From Acidimicrobiaceae bacterium (GTDB lineage: Bacteria > Actinomycetota > Acidimicrobiia > Acidimicrobiales > RAAP-2): a stretch of DNA of 24,689 nt. The position numbers and the translations under genes are program-made. The notes below the pieces were generated by a model that was not told the DNA's origin, did not search any database, and saw only the letters and a program-made list of their open reading frames with translations. The DNA lies in NCBI GenBank assembly GCA_030838245.1, contig JAUTXB010000013.1, positions 1-24,689 on the forward strand, given 5' to 3'. Below, piece by piece: positions 8,390-17,325 of this stretch. The stretch's first letter is position 1; every line of letters starts with the position of its first letter.

Positions 8390-9235
8390 GTGGCCCTGCC
8401 GCTCTTCACTCCGTCCGATGACCCCGGCCCCGACTTCGCCGGGCTCGTTCGTCGCATGCGCGTCGCCGATGGTTCCCCGGCCGTGACGGCCCCGCCGCCA
8501 GGGCCCGGGTCCGGCCTCGGAACCTCGTTCGCCGTACCGGGCCTCGGTGATGTGCGCCATGGCACCACGGTGGCCGCCATGCGCTTTGCCGATGGCGTGG
8601 TCATGGCCGGAGACCGTCGTGCCACCGAGGGACACTCCATTGCCCACCGGGCCATGGAGAAGGTCTTCCCCGCCGACCGTTTCTCTGCCGTGGCCATTGC
8701 CGGGGCGGCCGGTCCGGCGGTGGAGATGGTCCGGCTGTTCCAGACGCAGCTCGAGCACTACGAGAAGGTCGAGGGTGTGGTGCTGAGCCTCGAGGGCAAA
8801 GCGAACCAGCTCGGGCAGATGGTTCGTGACCACCTGCCCATGGCCATGCAGGGCCTGGCCGTCGTCCCGCTGTTCGCCGGCTACGACTTGGCCCGAAGGA
8901 CCGGCCGCATCTTCACCTACGACGTCACCGGCGGCCACTACGAGGAGACCGAGCACAATGCCACCGGATCGGGTGGCCGCGACGCCCGCACGACGATAAA
9001 GCTCGGGTACCGGGTGGGACTGAGTCGCGATGCCGCGGTGGAGCTGGCCATTGAAGCGCTCTACGAGGCGGCCGACGAGGACTCGGCCACCGGTGGTCCC
9101 GACGTGGTGCGGGGCATCTACCCGTTGGTGGCCACCGTCACCGCCGACGGGTTCCAAGCGGTGACCGACACCGAGGTGGCCGAACGGTTCGCCACCCTGA
9201 TCGAGCGCCGTCAAGCGGAGGGACGCCAGCCATGA
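8390..9235 (+). CDS. prcB: Proteasome subunit beta (precursor)
   Basis: The 281-residue precursor of the catalytic beta subunit of the 20S proteasome, an N-terminal nucleophile hydrolase. The propeptide of 58 residues ends in RHG, followed by [20 protein letters not shown], so self-cleavage should expose Thr59. Lys91 (position 33 of the mature chain, in AMEKVF) and Asp75 (position 17) are the conserved active-site partners. The mature chain of 223 residues is normal. It starts with GTG 5 bases after pup, and its stop overlaps the prcA start in ATGA. The propeptide is rich in Pro and Gly ([12 protein letters not shown]), which may be a flexible spacer. Confidence 0.96.
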   Translation: MALPLFTPSDDPGPDFAGLVRRMRVADGSPAVTAPPPGPGSGLGTSFAVPGLGDVRHGTTVAAMRFADGVVMAGDRRATEGHSIAHRAMEKVFPADRFSAVAIAGAAGPAVEMVRLFQTQLEHYEKVEGVVLSLEGKANQLGQMVRDHLPMAMQGLAVVPLFAGYDLARRTGRIFTYDVTGGHYEETEHNATGSGGRDARTTIKLGYRVGLSRDAAVELAIEALYEAADEDSATGGPDVVRGIYPLVATVTADGFQAVTDTEVAERFATLIERRQAEGRQP

Positions 9236-9933
9236 CGATGCCGTACTACGTGGCGCCCGAGCAGGTCATGAAGGACCGGGCCGAGTATGCCCAAAAGGGG
9301 ATTGCCCGGGGCCGATCCCTGGTGGCCACCACCTACGACGAGGGTATCCTGATCGTGGCCGAGAACCCGTCGCGATCGCTTCACAAGATCAGCGAGATCT
9401 ACGATCGCATCGCCTTCGCCGGGGTGGGGAAGTACAACGAGTTCGACCAGCTCCGGGTGTCCGGGGTCCGCCACGCCGATACCAAGGGGTATGCGTACAG
9501 CCGGGAGGACGTGGACGCCCGATCGTTGGCCAACCTGTACGCCCAGTACCTGGGGCAGGTGTTCACTCACGAGATGAAGCCGCTCGAGGTCGAGATCCTG
9601 GTGGCCGAGCTGGGTACGGGCCTTCGACCCAACCAGCTCTACCACATCGCCTACGAGGGGACGATCACCGACGAGGACCGCTATGCGGTGCTCGGGGGCG
9701 AGACCGAGACCATCGCCGAGCGGGTCGAGAGGGCCTGGCGAGCTGACTGGTCGCTGAGCGAGGCGCTGGCCGGCACGGTCGGCGGCCTGGCCGGCCCGGA
9801 GCGAACCCTGGGCGGGAAAGATCTGGAAGCAGCCATGCTCACCGGCGGCAACGGGCGCCGGGCCTTCGTACGCCTCATGGAAGACGAGCTCGACGCACTG
9901 CTGACCGATCGGGCCACCCCTACCTCGTCGTGA
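9232..9933 (+). CDS. prcA: Proteasome subunit alpha
   Basis: The 233-residue alpha subunit, which forms the outer rings and the gate of the 20S proteasome and docks the ARC GQYL tail. The N-terminal stretch [20 protein letters not shown], then GIARGRSLV and [20 protein letters not shown], matches actinobacterial PrcA closely, and [20 protein letters not shown] follows as expected. There is no propeptide and no catalytic Thr, as is right for an alpha subunit. The ATG overlaps the prcB stop by 4 bases, so the two subunits are translationally coupled. The C-terminal tail ([11 protein letters not shown]) is short and polar. Confidence 0.96.
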   Translation: MTMPYYVAPEQVMKDRAEYAQKGIARGRSLVATTYDEGILIVAENPSRSLHKISEIYDRIAFAGVGKYNEFDQLRVSGVRHADTKGYAYSREDVDARSLANLYAQYLGQVFTHEMKPLEVEILVAELGTGLRPNQLYHIAYEGTITDEDRYAVLGGETETIAERVERAWRADWSLSEALAGTVGGLAGPERTLGGKDLEAAMLTGGNGRRAFVRLMEDELDALLTDRATPTSS

Positions 9934-10015
9934 TCGGCCGGGTCCTGTGTGCCCGATCCGACAGGCCAGACGGGTCCTGAGTGCCGGCTCCGGCAGGCAA
10001 TCGGACCATCTCACA

Positions 10016-10029
10016 GGTCCTTTTGGACC
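10016..10029 (+). terminator. Small hairpin between prcA and pafA, possible terminator
   Basis: GGTCC, TTTT loop, GGACC: a 5-bp stem in the 185-bp gap between prcA and pafA. There is no T tract after it, and a second weak GC hairpin follows near 10045. It could end the dop-pup-prcBA message, but the evidence is thin. Confidence 0.25.
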
Positions 10030-10105
10030 AGCGCGACCAACCGCCCCCGGGGTCTCTCCGGGCCGACCCGTCTGACCATGCGGTGGCCGAGGCGCAACCT
10101 GCCGT

Positions 10106-10111
10106 TACGGT
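10106..10111 (+). promoter_or_regulatory. Candidate -10 box of pafA (leaderless)
   Basis: TACGGT, 7 bases before the ATG at 10119. It supports that start, and separate transcription of pafA from prcBA. Confidence 0.5.
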
Positions 10112-10118
10112 GAGGGTC

Positions 10119-11477
10119 ATGGAGCGGCGCATCTTCGGTCTGGAGAATGAGTACGGCGTCACGTGCACGCTCCGGGGCCAGCGTCGGCTCAGCCCCGACG
10201 AGGTCGCCCGGTACCTGTTCCGACGAGTGGTGAGCTGGGGGCGTTCGTCCAACGTCTTTTTGGAGAACGGCGCCCGGCTCTACCTCGATGTGGGCAGCCA
10301 CCCCGAGTACGCCACCCCGGAATGCGACGACATCGCCGAGCTGGTCGTCCATGACAAGGCGGGGGAGTGGATCCTGTCCCAACTGGTGGAAGGGGCGGAG
10401 ACCCGCCTGCGGGAGGAGGGGATCCGGGGCGACATCTACCTGTTCAAGAACAACACCGACTCGGCCGGGAATTCCTACGGGTGCCACGAGAATTACCTGA
10501 CCAGCCGACGCGACGACTTCTCGCACTACACCGAGGTGCTGATCCCCTTTCTGGTCAGTCGCCAGATCTATGCGGGGGCCGGCAAGGTCCTCCAGACCGC
10601 CCGGGGGGCGGCCTTCTGCCTGAGCCAGCGAGCCGAGCACATCTGGGAGGGCGTCTCGTCCGCCACCACCAGGAGCCGGCCCATCATCAACACCCGGGAC
10701 GAGCCCCACGCCGATGCCGAGAAGTACCGCCGCCTCCACGTCATCGTGGGCGATTCCAATATGAGCGAGTACGCCACCTACCTGAAGGTCGGTTCGACCA
10801 GCATTCTGCTTCGCATGCTCGAGGATCCCCAGACGGTGCTCCGCGACCTCACGCTCGAGAACCCGATCCGGGCTATTCGCGAGATCAGCCACGACATCAC
10901 CTGCCGCCGGCCGGTACGGCTGGCCAACGGACGAGAGATGAGCGCCCTCGACATCCAATCCGAGTACCTGCAGCGGGCCATCAAGTTCCGGGACCGACAA
11001 GGGCTCTCCCCCCAAGAGGACCGGGCCCTCGACATGTGGGAGCACTGTCTAAAGGGTCTGGAGTCCGATCCGCTGTCCCTGCACCGGGAGTGCGACTGGG
11101 TGGCCAAGTACCGGCTCATCGACCAGTACCGAGCGCGCCACGACCTGGCGCTGAGCAGCCCGAGGGTTTCGCTCCTGGACTTGCAGTACCACGACGTGGA
11201 CCGCAAGCGGGGGCTCTACTACCGGCTCCAACGTCACGACCAGCTCGACCGCATCTGTGACGATGCCGACATCGTCACCGCCATCTCGACGCCCCCCCAG
11301 ACGACCAGGGCCCGGCTCCGTGGCGAGTTCGTTCGCCGGGCCAAGGAACGCCGCCGCGACTTCACGGTCGACTGGGTGCACCTGAAGCTCAACGACCAGG
11401 CACAGCGGACGGTGCTGCTCAAGGACCCGTTCAAAGCCAAGGACGATCGGGTGGAAAAGCTCATCGAGGGCCTCTAG
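10119..11477 (+). CDS. pafA: Pup-protein ligase PafA
   Basis: A 452-residue ligase that uses ATP to activate the C-terminal Glu of Pup and joins it to substrate lysines. It begins [16 protein letters not shown] and contains [19 protein letters not shown] with the key Asp57, [20 protein letters not shown], the block around [20 protein letters not shown], and the C-terminal [19 protein letters not shown]. The length equals that of the mycobacterial enzyme as I recall it. It lacks the Dop-loop. The frame is open 46 codons further upstream, but the ATG at 10119 fits both the family start and the -10 box 7 bases before it. It is a distant paralogue of the dop product in this cluster. Confidence 0.97.
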   Translation: MERRIFGLENEYGVTCTLRGQRRLSPDEVARYLFRRVVSWGRSSNVFLENGARLYLDVGSHPEYATPECDDIAELVVHDKAGEWILSQLVEGAETRLREEGIRGDIYLFKNNTDSAGNSYGCHENYLTSRRDDFSHYTEVLIPFLVSRQIYAGAGKVLQTARGAAFCLSQRAEHIWEGVSSATTRSRPIINTRDEPHADAEKYRRLHVIVGDSNMSEYATYLKVGSTSILLRMLEDPQTVLRDLTLENPIRAIREISHDITCRRPVRLANGREMSALDIQSEYLQRAIKFRDRQGLSPQEDRALDMWEHCLKGLESDPLSLHRECDWVAKYRLIDQYRARHDLALSSPRVSLLDLQYHDVDRKRGLYYRLQRHDQLDRICDDADIVTAISTPPQTTRARLRGEFVRRAKERRRDFTVDWVHLKLNDQAQRTVLLKDPFKAKDDRVEKLIEGL

Positions 11478-11535
11478 ATATCGGGCGAGGCATCCGTGTC
11501 GCCGCAGCGGTTGCGGGGGCGCCGAGCGCCTGCAC

Positions 11536-11541
11536 TAGCCT
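11536..11541 (+). promoter_or_regulatory. Candidate -10 box of lepB (leaderless)
   Basis: TAGCCT, 9 bases before the ATG at 11551. TTGCGG at 11511-11516 is a possible -35 with a 19-base spacer. Confidence 0.45.
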
Positions 11542-11550
11542 CGGTCACCC

Positions 11551-12258
11551 ATGGCCCCTGGAACGTCAGACTCGTCAGGTGGGGACGGGCCGCTGCTCGT
11601 ACCGGGAGAGGGCGACTCTCTGGAGGCCGCCGGCACCGATACGCAACTGCCTCCAGCCGAAGCGGGCGAGGAGGCGGTGGTCCCGGCGGACGGCAAAGGG
11701 ACCACGCGTCGACGGGGTCGATCGTGGCTGATCGAACTGGTCGTGATCGTGGTGGTCGTCCTGGCCGCTTCGTTCCTGGTGCGTACCTTCGTGGTGCAGA
11801 CCTTCTACATCCCGTCGGGGTCGATGATCCCGACACTGCAGGTGGGCGACCGGATCCTGGTCGACAAGCTCAGCTACCACCTGCACGGTGTGGGCCGAAG
11901 CGACATCGTCGTGTTCACGAAACCACCCTTGGAACAGCAGAACATCAGCGACCTGGTGAAACGGGTGATCGGGCTCCCGGGCGAGACAATCTCGGCGGTG
12001 GGCGGCCAGATCTACATCAACGGGAAGCTGCTGAAAGAGCCGTGGCTGCAGCCCGGGGTCAAGTCCCTGCCCGGTCCCAATCCGGTGCCGTTCAACCTGG
12101 ACAAACCGTACAAGATCCCAGCTGGCGAGTACTACGTCATGGGCGACAATCGGACCGATTCGGAGGACTCCCGATACTTCGGGCCCATCCCCAGGTCCAT
12201 CATCGTGGGGAGGGCGTTCATCCGGATCTGGCCCCTCTCCCACATCGGGGGACTGTGA
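11551..12258 (+). CDS. lepB: Signal peptidase I
   Basis: A 235-residue membrane protease that cleaves signal peptides from exported proteins. It has an acidic, disordered cytoplasmic N-terminus (1-50), a basic stop (TTRRRGRS), one transmembrane helix (about 60-77, LIELVVIVVVVLAASFLV), then the catalytic region. Ser91 lies in IPSGSMIPTL and the general base Lys137 in LVKRVIGLPGE; the C-terminal box MGDNRTDSEDSR (197-208) is intact. It thus has the S26 family Ser-Lys dyad. It lies between pafA and the tat genes, so it joins Tat export genes in a secretion-related set. No T-tract terminator separates it from tatB, 84 bp downstream. Confidence 0.95.
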   Translation: MAPGTSDSSGGDGPLLVPGEGDSLEAAGTDTQLPPAEAGEEAVVPADGKGTTRRRGRSWLIELVVIVVVVLAASFLVRTFVVQTFYIPSGSMIPTLQVGDRILVDKLSYHLHGVGRSDIVVFTKPPLEQQNISDLVKRVIGLPGETISAVGGQIYINGKLLKEPWLQPGVKSLPGPNPVPFNLDKPYKIPAGEYYVMGDNRTDSEDSRYFGPIPRSIIVGRAFIRIWPLSHIGGL

Positions 12259-12328
12259 CCCAAGAGCGCGGGCGAGCCGGCCGGGCAGAGAACGGCCACG
12301 GAGATCTTCCCCGGCGCTGATGCGCCGG

Positions 12329-12334
12329 TACACT
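12329..12334 (+). promoter_or_regulatory. Candidate -10 box of the tatB-like gene (leaderless)
   Basis: TACACT, 8 bases before the GTG at 12343. It overlaps the TTG at 12334, which argues against that TTG as the start. Confidence 0.45.
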
Positions 12335-12342
12335 TGACGACC

Positions 12343-12807
12343 GTGCCATTCCTTAGCCCGGCGAAGCTGCTGGTAATCCTCGTTGTGGCGCTGGTCGTGC
12401 TCGGACCAGACAAGCTCCCGCGGGTGGCCAAGCAGATCGGGGGACTGTGGGGCGACTTCCGTAAATTCCGTGAACGGCTCGAGGCCGATGTGCGGGGCTC
12501 GTTCCCCGACCTGCCGTCCTCGGACAAGATCGCCCAGGCCGTGCGCTCGCCCCTGACATTCCTGGACGACCTGGCCTCGACCCAGTCGACGGAGAACGAT
12601 GCCATCGGCATGACGTCGGTCACCGTGGCTGACTCCGAGCCAGGCGAGGAACACGATGGTGAGGTGCAGTCCTCGCCCGGTTCGAACCGACCGGCCGGGG
12701 TGGTGCACGCCTCGGCGTCGACCGTCTCGATCGCCGTACCGGGTGGCGTCAGCCACGAGGTCCGTGACGCCGGCCCGGTGGTCGCCGACGACCCCGGCAT
12801 GAACTGA
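12343..12807 (+). CDS. tatB: Sec-independent translocase protein, TatA/B family (TatB-like)
   Basis: A 154-residue component of the twin-arginine translocase, which exports folded proteins. The N-terminal transmembrane helix (PFLSPAKLLVILVVALVVL) is followed by GPDKLPRVAKQIGGLWGDF, an amphipathic helix. A Gly-Pro at the hinge is the TatB pattern, whereas TatA usually has Phe-Gly, so I call it TatB-like. The rest (about 60-154) is acidic, Ser/Pro-rich and probably disordered. The GTG at 12343 is chosen because the TACACT box lies 8 bases upstream; a TTG at 12334 would add three residues. It sits 37 bp before tatC. No separate tatA is in the window, so it may do both jobs or tatA may lie elsewhere. 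Confidence 0.88.
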   Translation: MPFLSPAKLLVILVVALVVLGPDKLPRVAKQIGGLWGDFRKFRERLEADVRGSFPDLPSSDKIAQAVRSPLTFLDDLASTQSTENDAIGMTSVTVADSEPGEEHDGEVQSSPGSNRPAGVVHASASTVSIAVPGGVSHEVRDAGPVVADDPGMN

Positions 12808-12844
12808 CCCGTCGCCACCGCGGACGGGACGAGGACTCTGGGTC

Positions 12845-13645
12845 ATGGCCATCACACTGAAGCGGCGAAACGAGGTCCGGCACCGGGCTGACTCGATGAC
12901 GCTCATCGAGCATCTGACCGAGCTCCGACGACGCGTCCTGGTCTGCGCGGTGGCCTTCATCGTGGCCGCCACCGTGGCCTTTCTGCTCTACAACTACATC
13001 CTGTCCTTCCTGAAGCATCCGTACTGCCAGGTCAATGCCAATCACTGCAGCCTGTATGTGACCAGCCCGCTCGACGGGCTCTCGCTCCGGATAAAGATCT
13101 CCGCCTACGGCGGGCTCTTCCTGGCCTCCCCGATCATGTTGTGGGAGCTCTGGCGGTTCATCACCCCGGGGTTGCACCCCAAGGAGAAGAAGTACGCCAT
13201 CCCCTTCATCGTCTCCTCGATCTTCCTGTTCGCACTGGGTTGCCTGGTCGCCTACTACACCTTTCCCCATGCGCTGCAGTTCCTCGACCACATCGGCGGT
13301 CCCAGCCTGCAGCAGATCTATAACCCCAACAGCTACCTCAGCCTCATCCTCTTGTTGATGACGATCTTCGGGCTCACCTTCGAGTTCCCTGTGTTGCTGA
13401 TCTCGCTCGAGATAGCCGGGGTGCTGAGCCCCCAGACACTCGGCAAATGGCGACGATGGGCCATCGTGGCCATCGTGGTGGTGGCCGGGGTGGTCACCCC
13501 CAGCTCCGATCCGTTCTCCATGATGGCCATGGCTTTGCCCCTGTACTTCTTCTACGAGGTGTCCATCATCGTGGGGAAGGTGATCGTACGGCGGTCGACG
13601 GGTGAGCCGGTCAGCGAGATCGAGACGCCGACCGGGAGTCCGTAA
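12845..13645 (+). CDS. tatC: Sec-independent protein translocase TatC
   Basis: A 266-residue integral membrane protein, the signal-peptide receptor of the Tat system. The cytoplasmic N-terminus carries the conserved MTLIEHLTELRRRV segment (18-31), and six hydrophobic helices follow, among them VCAVAFIVAATVAFLLYNY, YAIPFIVSSIFLFALGCLV and LSLILLLMTIFGLTFEF. SPIMLWELWRFITPGLHPKEKK is the family signature loop. The tail (RRSTGEPVSEIETP) is short. The ATG at 12845 has a modest GAGGA upstream. Its TAA stop at 13643-13645 abuts the proposed start of the helicase gene. Confidence 0.96.
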   Translation: MAITLKRRNEVRHRADSMTLIEHLTELRRRVLVCAVAFIVAATVAFLLYNYILSFLKHPYCQVNANHCSLYVTSPLDGLSLRIKISAYGGLFLASPIMLWELWRFITPGLHPKEKKYAIPFIVSSIFLFALGCLVAYYTFPHALQFLDHIGGPSLQQIYNPNSYLSLILLLMTIFGLTFEFPVLLISLEIAGVLSPQTLGKWRRWAIVAIVVVAGVVTPSSDPFSMMAMALPLYFFYEVSIIVGKVIVRRSTGEPVSEIETPTGSP

Positions 13646-15672
13646 CGGACATCGCACCCGCAGTCAGAGATACGTTCCTCCACCAGCTCGGGTTCCCTCC
13701 CGACCCTTACCAACTCGAGGCCATGGATGCCATCGATGCCGGTCGCTCGGTGCTGGTGTCCGCTCCCACCGGATCGGGAAAGACAGTGGTGGCCGAGTAC
13801 GCGGTGGCCCGAGCCATCGCCCAGGGCGCAAAGGCCTTCTTCACCACCCCGCTCAAAGCCCTGTCCAATCAGAAGTTCGGTGATCTCTCCGCCCGGTACG
13901 GGAAGGATCGAGTCGGTCTCCTCACCGGCGACGTCTCCCACCAGCCGCACGCCCCGGTGGTGGTCATGACGACCGAAGTGCTCCGGAACATGCTCTTCGC
14001 CCGCTCCTCGGTCCTCGACGGGCTGGCCGTGGTGGTGCTGGACGAAGTCCACTACCTCCAGGACCCCTACCGGGGCTCGGTGTGGGAGGAGGTCCTCGTG
14101 CTCACACCCCGCACGGTGACGTTCGTCTGCCTCTCGGCCACCGTGGCCAACGCAGACGACTTCGGCGCCTGGTTGACGTCGGTGCGGGGCCCGACCCGGG
14201 TGGTGGTGGAGACGCACCGTCCCGTCACCCTGCAGCATCACTACGCGCTGGCCGAGCGCGGACGGGAGGGTCTGACCGTCATCCCGCTCCTGGTGGACGG
14301 GCGGCCGAACCGGGAGGGGACGACGCTCGACGACCGCCGCCGCCGCAACCCCCGCCATCGTTTCCGGGCCCCCCGCCGGACCGAGGTGGCCGAGTACCTG
14401 GCGGCCAACGGCATGTTGCCCGCCATCACGTTCATATTCAGCCGGGCCGCCTGTGACGATGCCACCCAACAGTGCCTGCGCGACGGGCTCCGTCTGACCT
14501 CGTCGGAGGAGCGGGCCCGGATCCGGGATATGACCGAAGCGGCGGTGGAAGGCCTGTCCGATGATGACCTGCGCACGCTCGGCTATGGACCGTGGTCGGC
14601 CGCGCTCGAGGCGGGCATCGCCCCCCATCACGCTGGCCTGGTGCCCGCCTTCCGCCAGGCGGTCGAGGCCTGCTTCTCAGCCGGCCTCTTGAAGGTGGTC
14701 TTCGCCACCGAGACGCTGGCATTGGGGATCAACATGCCGGCCCGCACCGTGGTGGTCGAGCGGTTTGCCAAGTTCCGGGGCTCGGAGACCTCACCGTTGA
14801 CCTCGGGCGAGTACCAGCAGTTGACCGGTCGCGCCGGTCGACGGGGGATCGACACCGTCGGACACGCCATGATCCTGTACTCGGCCGCCACGACGTTCAC
14901 CACCGTGGCTCGCATCGCCGCCGCCCGACCGCCCGATCTCCGTTCATCGTTTCATCCCACCTACAACCTGGCCGTCAACCTGGTTCGTCGGTGGTCCAAG
15001 GCCGAGGCCCATGACCTGTTGCGTTCGTCCTACGGGCAGTGGCAAGCCTCCTCGGAGTCGGTCTCCCTCCCGGCCCAACTGGACCGCCGGCTCGCCGTTC
15101 TCGGTTCGCGGGGTTACGTCGACGGCTGGAGGCTCACCGACGCGGGGGCGGGCCTGGCTTCCATCTACCACGAGTGCGATCTCCTGGTCGCTGAGGGCCT
15201 GCGAGAGGGCCTCTTCGACGGCCTCTCGCCCTCCCGTTTGGCCGGGGTGGTCTCCGGCGTCACCTTCGAAGCGAGGCGGCGGGAGGACGAACCACCGCTG
15301 CCCAAGGACCGGGTCAGTGCCGAACGGCTGGCCGCCCTGTCGGGCCTGGCCCAGGACCTGCGATCCGAGGAGCGTCGCCACGGCCTGCCCCGGACCCGAC
15401 GACCCGACCCCGGGCTGGCCCGATCGGTCACCCGGTGGGCAGAGGGGGGACTGCTCTCCTCGGTGCTGTCCGACTGCGAGGTGGCCCCGGGCGACTTCGT
15501 CCGCAACATCCGCCAACTGATCGATCTGCTCCGCCAGCTGGCCCAGGTGGCACCGTCGTCCTCGACGGCCGGTGCTGCCGAGCAGGCCGTCTCGCTGCTC
15601 CGGCGAGGGGTGGTGGCGGCCAACGACCCGGCCGTCTGGGGATCCGCCACTGACCCGGCTCCCCAGTCGTAA
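13645..15672 (+). CDS. helY: HelY/Ski2-like DEVH-box helicase (start codon non-canonical)
   Basis: An SF2 helicase of the Ski2/Mtr4/HelY group, expected to unwind RNA or RNA/DNA. From the proposed start (675 residues) the motifs are: Q-motif-like FPPDPYQLEA (17-26), Walker A APTGSGKT (40-47), TTPLKALSNQK, DEVH (133-136), SAT (164-166), ATETLALGINMPA, and QQLTGRAGRRG (391-401). The first ATG in frame is at 13723, after the Q motif, so the protein very likely begins earlier. The only upstream candidates are ACG at 13645 or ATC at 13651, with GGGAG at 13634-13638; I place the start at ACG, 6 bases after it, overlapping the tatC stop by one base. It is shorter than mycobacterial HelY (about 900 residues), so the arch and C-terminal parts are reduced. 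In mycobacteria helY also follows tatC. Confidence 0.9.
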   Translation, partial: TDIAPAVRDTFLHQLGFPPDPYQLEAMDAIDAGRSVLVSAPTGSGKTVVAEYAVARAIAQGAKAFFTTPLKALSNQKFGDLSARYGKDRVGLLTGDVSHQPHAPVVVMTTEVLRNMLFARSSVLDGLAVVVLDEVHYLQDPYRGSVWEEVLVLTPRTVTFVCLSATVANADDFGAWLTSVRGPTRVVVETHRPVTLQHHYALAERGREGLTVIPLLVDGRPNREGTTLDDRRRRNPRHRFRAPRRTEVAEYLAANGMLPAITFIFSRAACDDATQQCLRDGLRLTSSEERARIRDMTEAAVEGLSDDDLRTLGYGPWSAALEAGIAPHHAGLVPAFRQAVEACFSAGLLKVVFATETLALGINMPARTVVVERFAKFRGSETSPLTSGEYQQLTGRAGRRGIDTVGHAMILYSAATTFTTVARIAAARPPDLRSSFHPTYNLAVNLVRRWSKAEAHDLLRSSYGQWQASSESVSLPAQLDRRLAVLGSRGYVDGWRLTDAGAGLASIYHECDLLVAEGLREGLFDGLSPSRLAGVVSGVTFEARRREDEPPLPKDRVSAERLAALSGLAQDLRSEERRHGLPRTRRPDPGLARSVTRWAEGGLLSSVLSDCEVAPGDFVRNIRQLIDLLRQLAQVAPSSSTAGAAEQAVSLLRRGVVAANDPAVWGSATDPAPQS

Positions 15673-15675
15673 TGT
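15670..15675 (+). promoter_or_regulatory. Candidate -10 box of the ThyX-like gene, inside the helicase stop
   Basis: TAATGT contains the TAA stop of the helicase gene and lies 9 bases before the ATG at 15685. No ribosome binding site is seen between them. Confidence 0.35.
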
Positions 15676-15684
15676 GAACCGGGC

Positions 15685-17325
15685 ATGTTCCCCTACGCCG
15701 TCGAGACGTTCACCTCCGAAGAGGAGGACATCCTCCGGCGGTACTGCACAAACCTGCACCTCCCGGTGTTCGCCCTGGTCAACTTGCCCGAAGTGGTCAA
15801 AGGGGCCCTGTTCGCCCGCTATTCGCGCTCGCCCAAGAGCCTCCGCCGGTTGTTCCTGGACGAATTCGTGGGTGAGCTGGATATCACCGGCGATGCCACT
15901 GTGGACGCAACCGTCGGGCTCAAGCGGGCCGAGGAGCTCTATGAGAAGGTGTTCCTCGAGTACGGCGACGATTCGGTGGCCCAGCTGGGCGGCGTCCACC
16001 TGGCCTGCGAACAGGCCTCCAACGTCCTGACCAAGGTGCTCGAGCGGGGCCGCCTGATGGCCTACCTGGAACAGTCCACCCGTTACATCGCCTACGACAG
16101 CCGCCTGGGGACCGGCCACTATCGCTACTGCCGGGACCCCGGGCTGCTCGAGTCCTCGCTCGGGGCTAAGTACGTGGGCGAGATGGATCGCATGTTCGAC
16201 ACCTACGGCGAGCTCCTGACCGAAGTACAGGCCTGGTTGACCCGACGACACCCCCGTCAGGCCGCCGATTCCGACTTCGTCCACCGACGGGCGGTTCGGG
16301 CCAAGGCTCTCGATGCCCTTCGGGGCCTGCTCCCGGCCGGCTCGCTGTCCAACCTGGGCATCTACGGAACCGGCCAGTCCTACGAGATGTTGCTGCTGCG
16401 CATGCGCTCCCACCCGCTTCCCGAGGCCCGCAGCTACGCGGCGATGATGCTGGCCGAGCTGCGGAAGGTCATCCCGTCGTTTCTCCAACGAGTCGACCGG
16501 CCCGAACGGGGCGGCGTGTGGTCGAGGTACCTGGAACAAGTGCGCGACGACACGGCTCGTGCCGTGGAACGCCTGTTTCCCGATCTGGTGGAGCCGGCGG
16601 CGGCCTCCTCGGCCGGACCGTCGGGTGCACCGTCGGTCGACCTGGTCGACTTCGACCCCGAGGGGGAGGAAAAGGTGCTCGCCGCTATCTGCTACCCCCA
16701 CGCGTCAGTATCCGAAGACGAGATTCTTCGCCGGGTGCGCGGGCTCGGCGCCGACGAACGGCGGTCGCTGTTGCTCGGCTATGTGGGTGACCGGTCCAAC
16801 CGCCGTCATCGGCCCGGACGAGCCTTTGAGCGAACCTCCTATCGATTCGATGTGGTGACCGATTACGGCGCGTTTCGGGACCTGCAGCGCCACCGGATGC
16901 TTACCATCGAGTGGCAACCGCTCGGTCCGTCACTCGGCTACGACGTGCCCGCGGAGGTCGAAGAGGCCGGCGTGGCCGACCGGTACACGGCCTCCCTGGA
17001 GCGCTCACGCGAGCTCTACGAGGTGCTGGCCCCCGAGTTCCCGGTGGAGTCGGCCTACGCCGTGGCTCTGGCCTACCGCGTCCGCTATTCGATGCAGATG
17101 AACGCACGCTCGGCCATGCACGTCGTGGAGCTGCGCTCGAGCCCCCAGGGCCACCCTGCGTACCGCTGGGTGGCTCAGGAGATGCATCGGCTGATCGCCG
17201 AGGGGGCGGGGCACCGTCTCCTGGCCGAGGCCATGTCGCACGTCGACTATGGGGAGGCCGAGCTCGAGCGACTGGAGTCGGAACGCCGCGCCGAGACACG
17301 AAGGGCCGTGAGCAGAATTCCTTGA
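15685..17325 (+). CDS. Tandem two-domain ThyX-like flavoprotein
   Basis: A 546-residue protein made of two ThyX-like (flavin-dependent thymidylate synthase fold) domains, at about 1-300 and 330-530, joined by an Ala/Ser/Pro-rich linker (304-318). ThyX makes dTMP from dUMP with FAD. In the N-domain the signature region reads ERGRLMAYLEQSTRY (120-134), which keeps ExSxRY but has RGR for RHR and Tyr for the Ser. In the C-domain it reads QRHRMLTIEWQPLG (401-414), which keeps RHR but has lost NExSxRY. The C-domain also retains MNARSAMHVVELR (472-484), the ThyX dUMP-binding region. It may therefore be an active fused protein with composite sites, or a non-canonical paralogue. Normal ThyX has one domain of about 220-250 residues. 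It follows the helicase gene by 12 bases. Confidence 0.82.
   Translation: MFPYAVETFTSEEEDILRRYCTNLHLPVFALVNLPEVVKGALFARYSRSPKSLRRLFLDEFVGELDITGDATVDATVGLKRAEELYEKVFLEYGDDSVAQLGGVHLACEQASNVLTKVLERGRLMAYLEQSTRYIAYDSRLGTGHYRYCRDPGLLESSLGAKYVGEMDRMFDTYGELLTEVQAWLTRRHPRQAADSDFVHRRAVRAKALDALRGLLPAGSLSNLGIYGTGQSYEMLLLRMRSHPLPEARSYAAMMLAELRKVIPSFLQRVDRPERGGVWSRYLEQVRDDTARAVERLFPDLVEPAAASSAGPSGAPSVDLVDFDPEGEEKVLAAICYPHASVSEDEILRRVRGLGADERRSLLLGYVGDRSNRRHRPGRAFERTSYRFDVVTDYGAFRDLQRHRMLTIEWQPLGPSLGYDVPAEVEEAGVADRYTASLERSRELYEVLAPEFPVESAYAVALAYRVRYSMQMNARSAMHVVELRSSPQGHPAYRWVAQEMHRLIAEGAGHRLLAEAMSHVDYGEAELERLESERRAETRRAVSRIP

Noticed and set aside
9981..10118. In-frame extension upstream of pafA
   Set aside because: The added 46 residues have no family similarity, while the ATG at 10119 gives the expected protein length and has a -10 box 7 bases before it.
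11551..12258. Whether signal peptidase I is degenerate because of its long acidic N-terminus
   Set aside because: Ser91, Lys137 and the MGDNRTDSEDSR box are all intact; the N-terminal tail is a common cytoplasmic extension.
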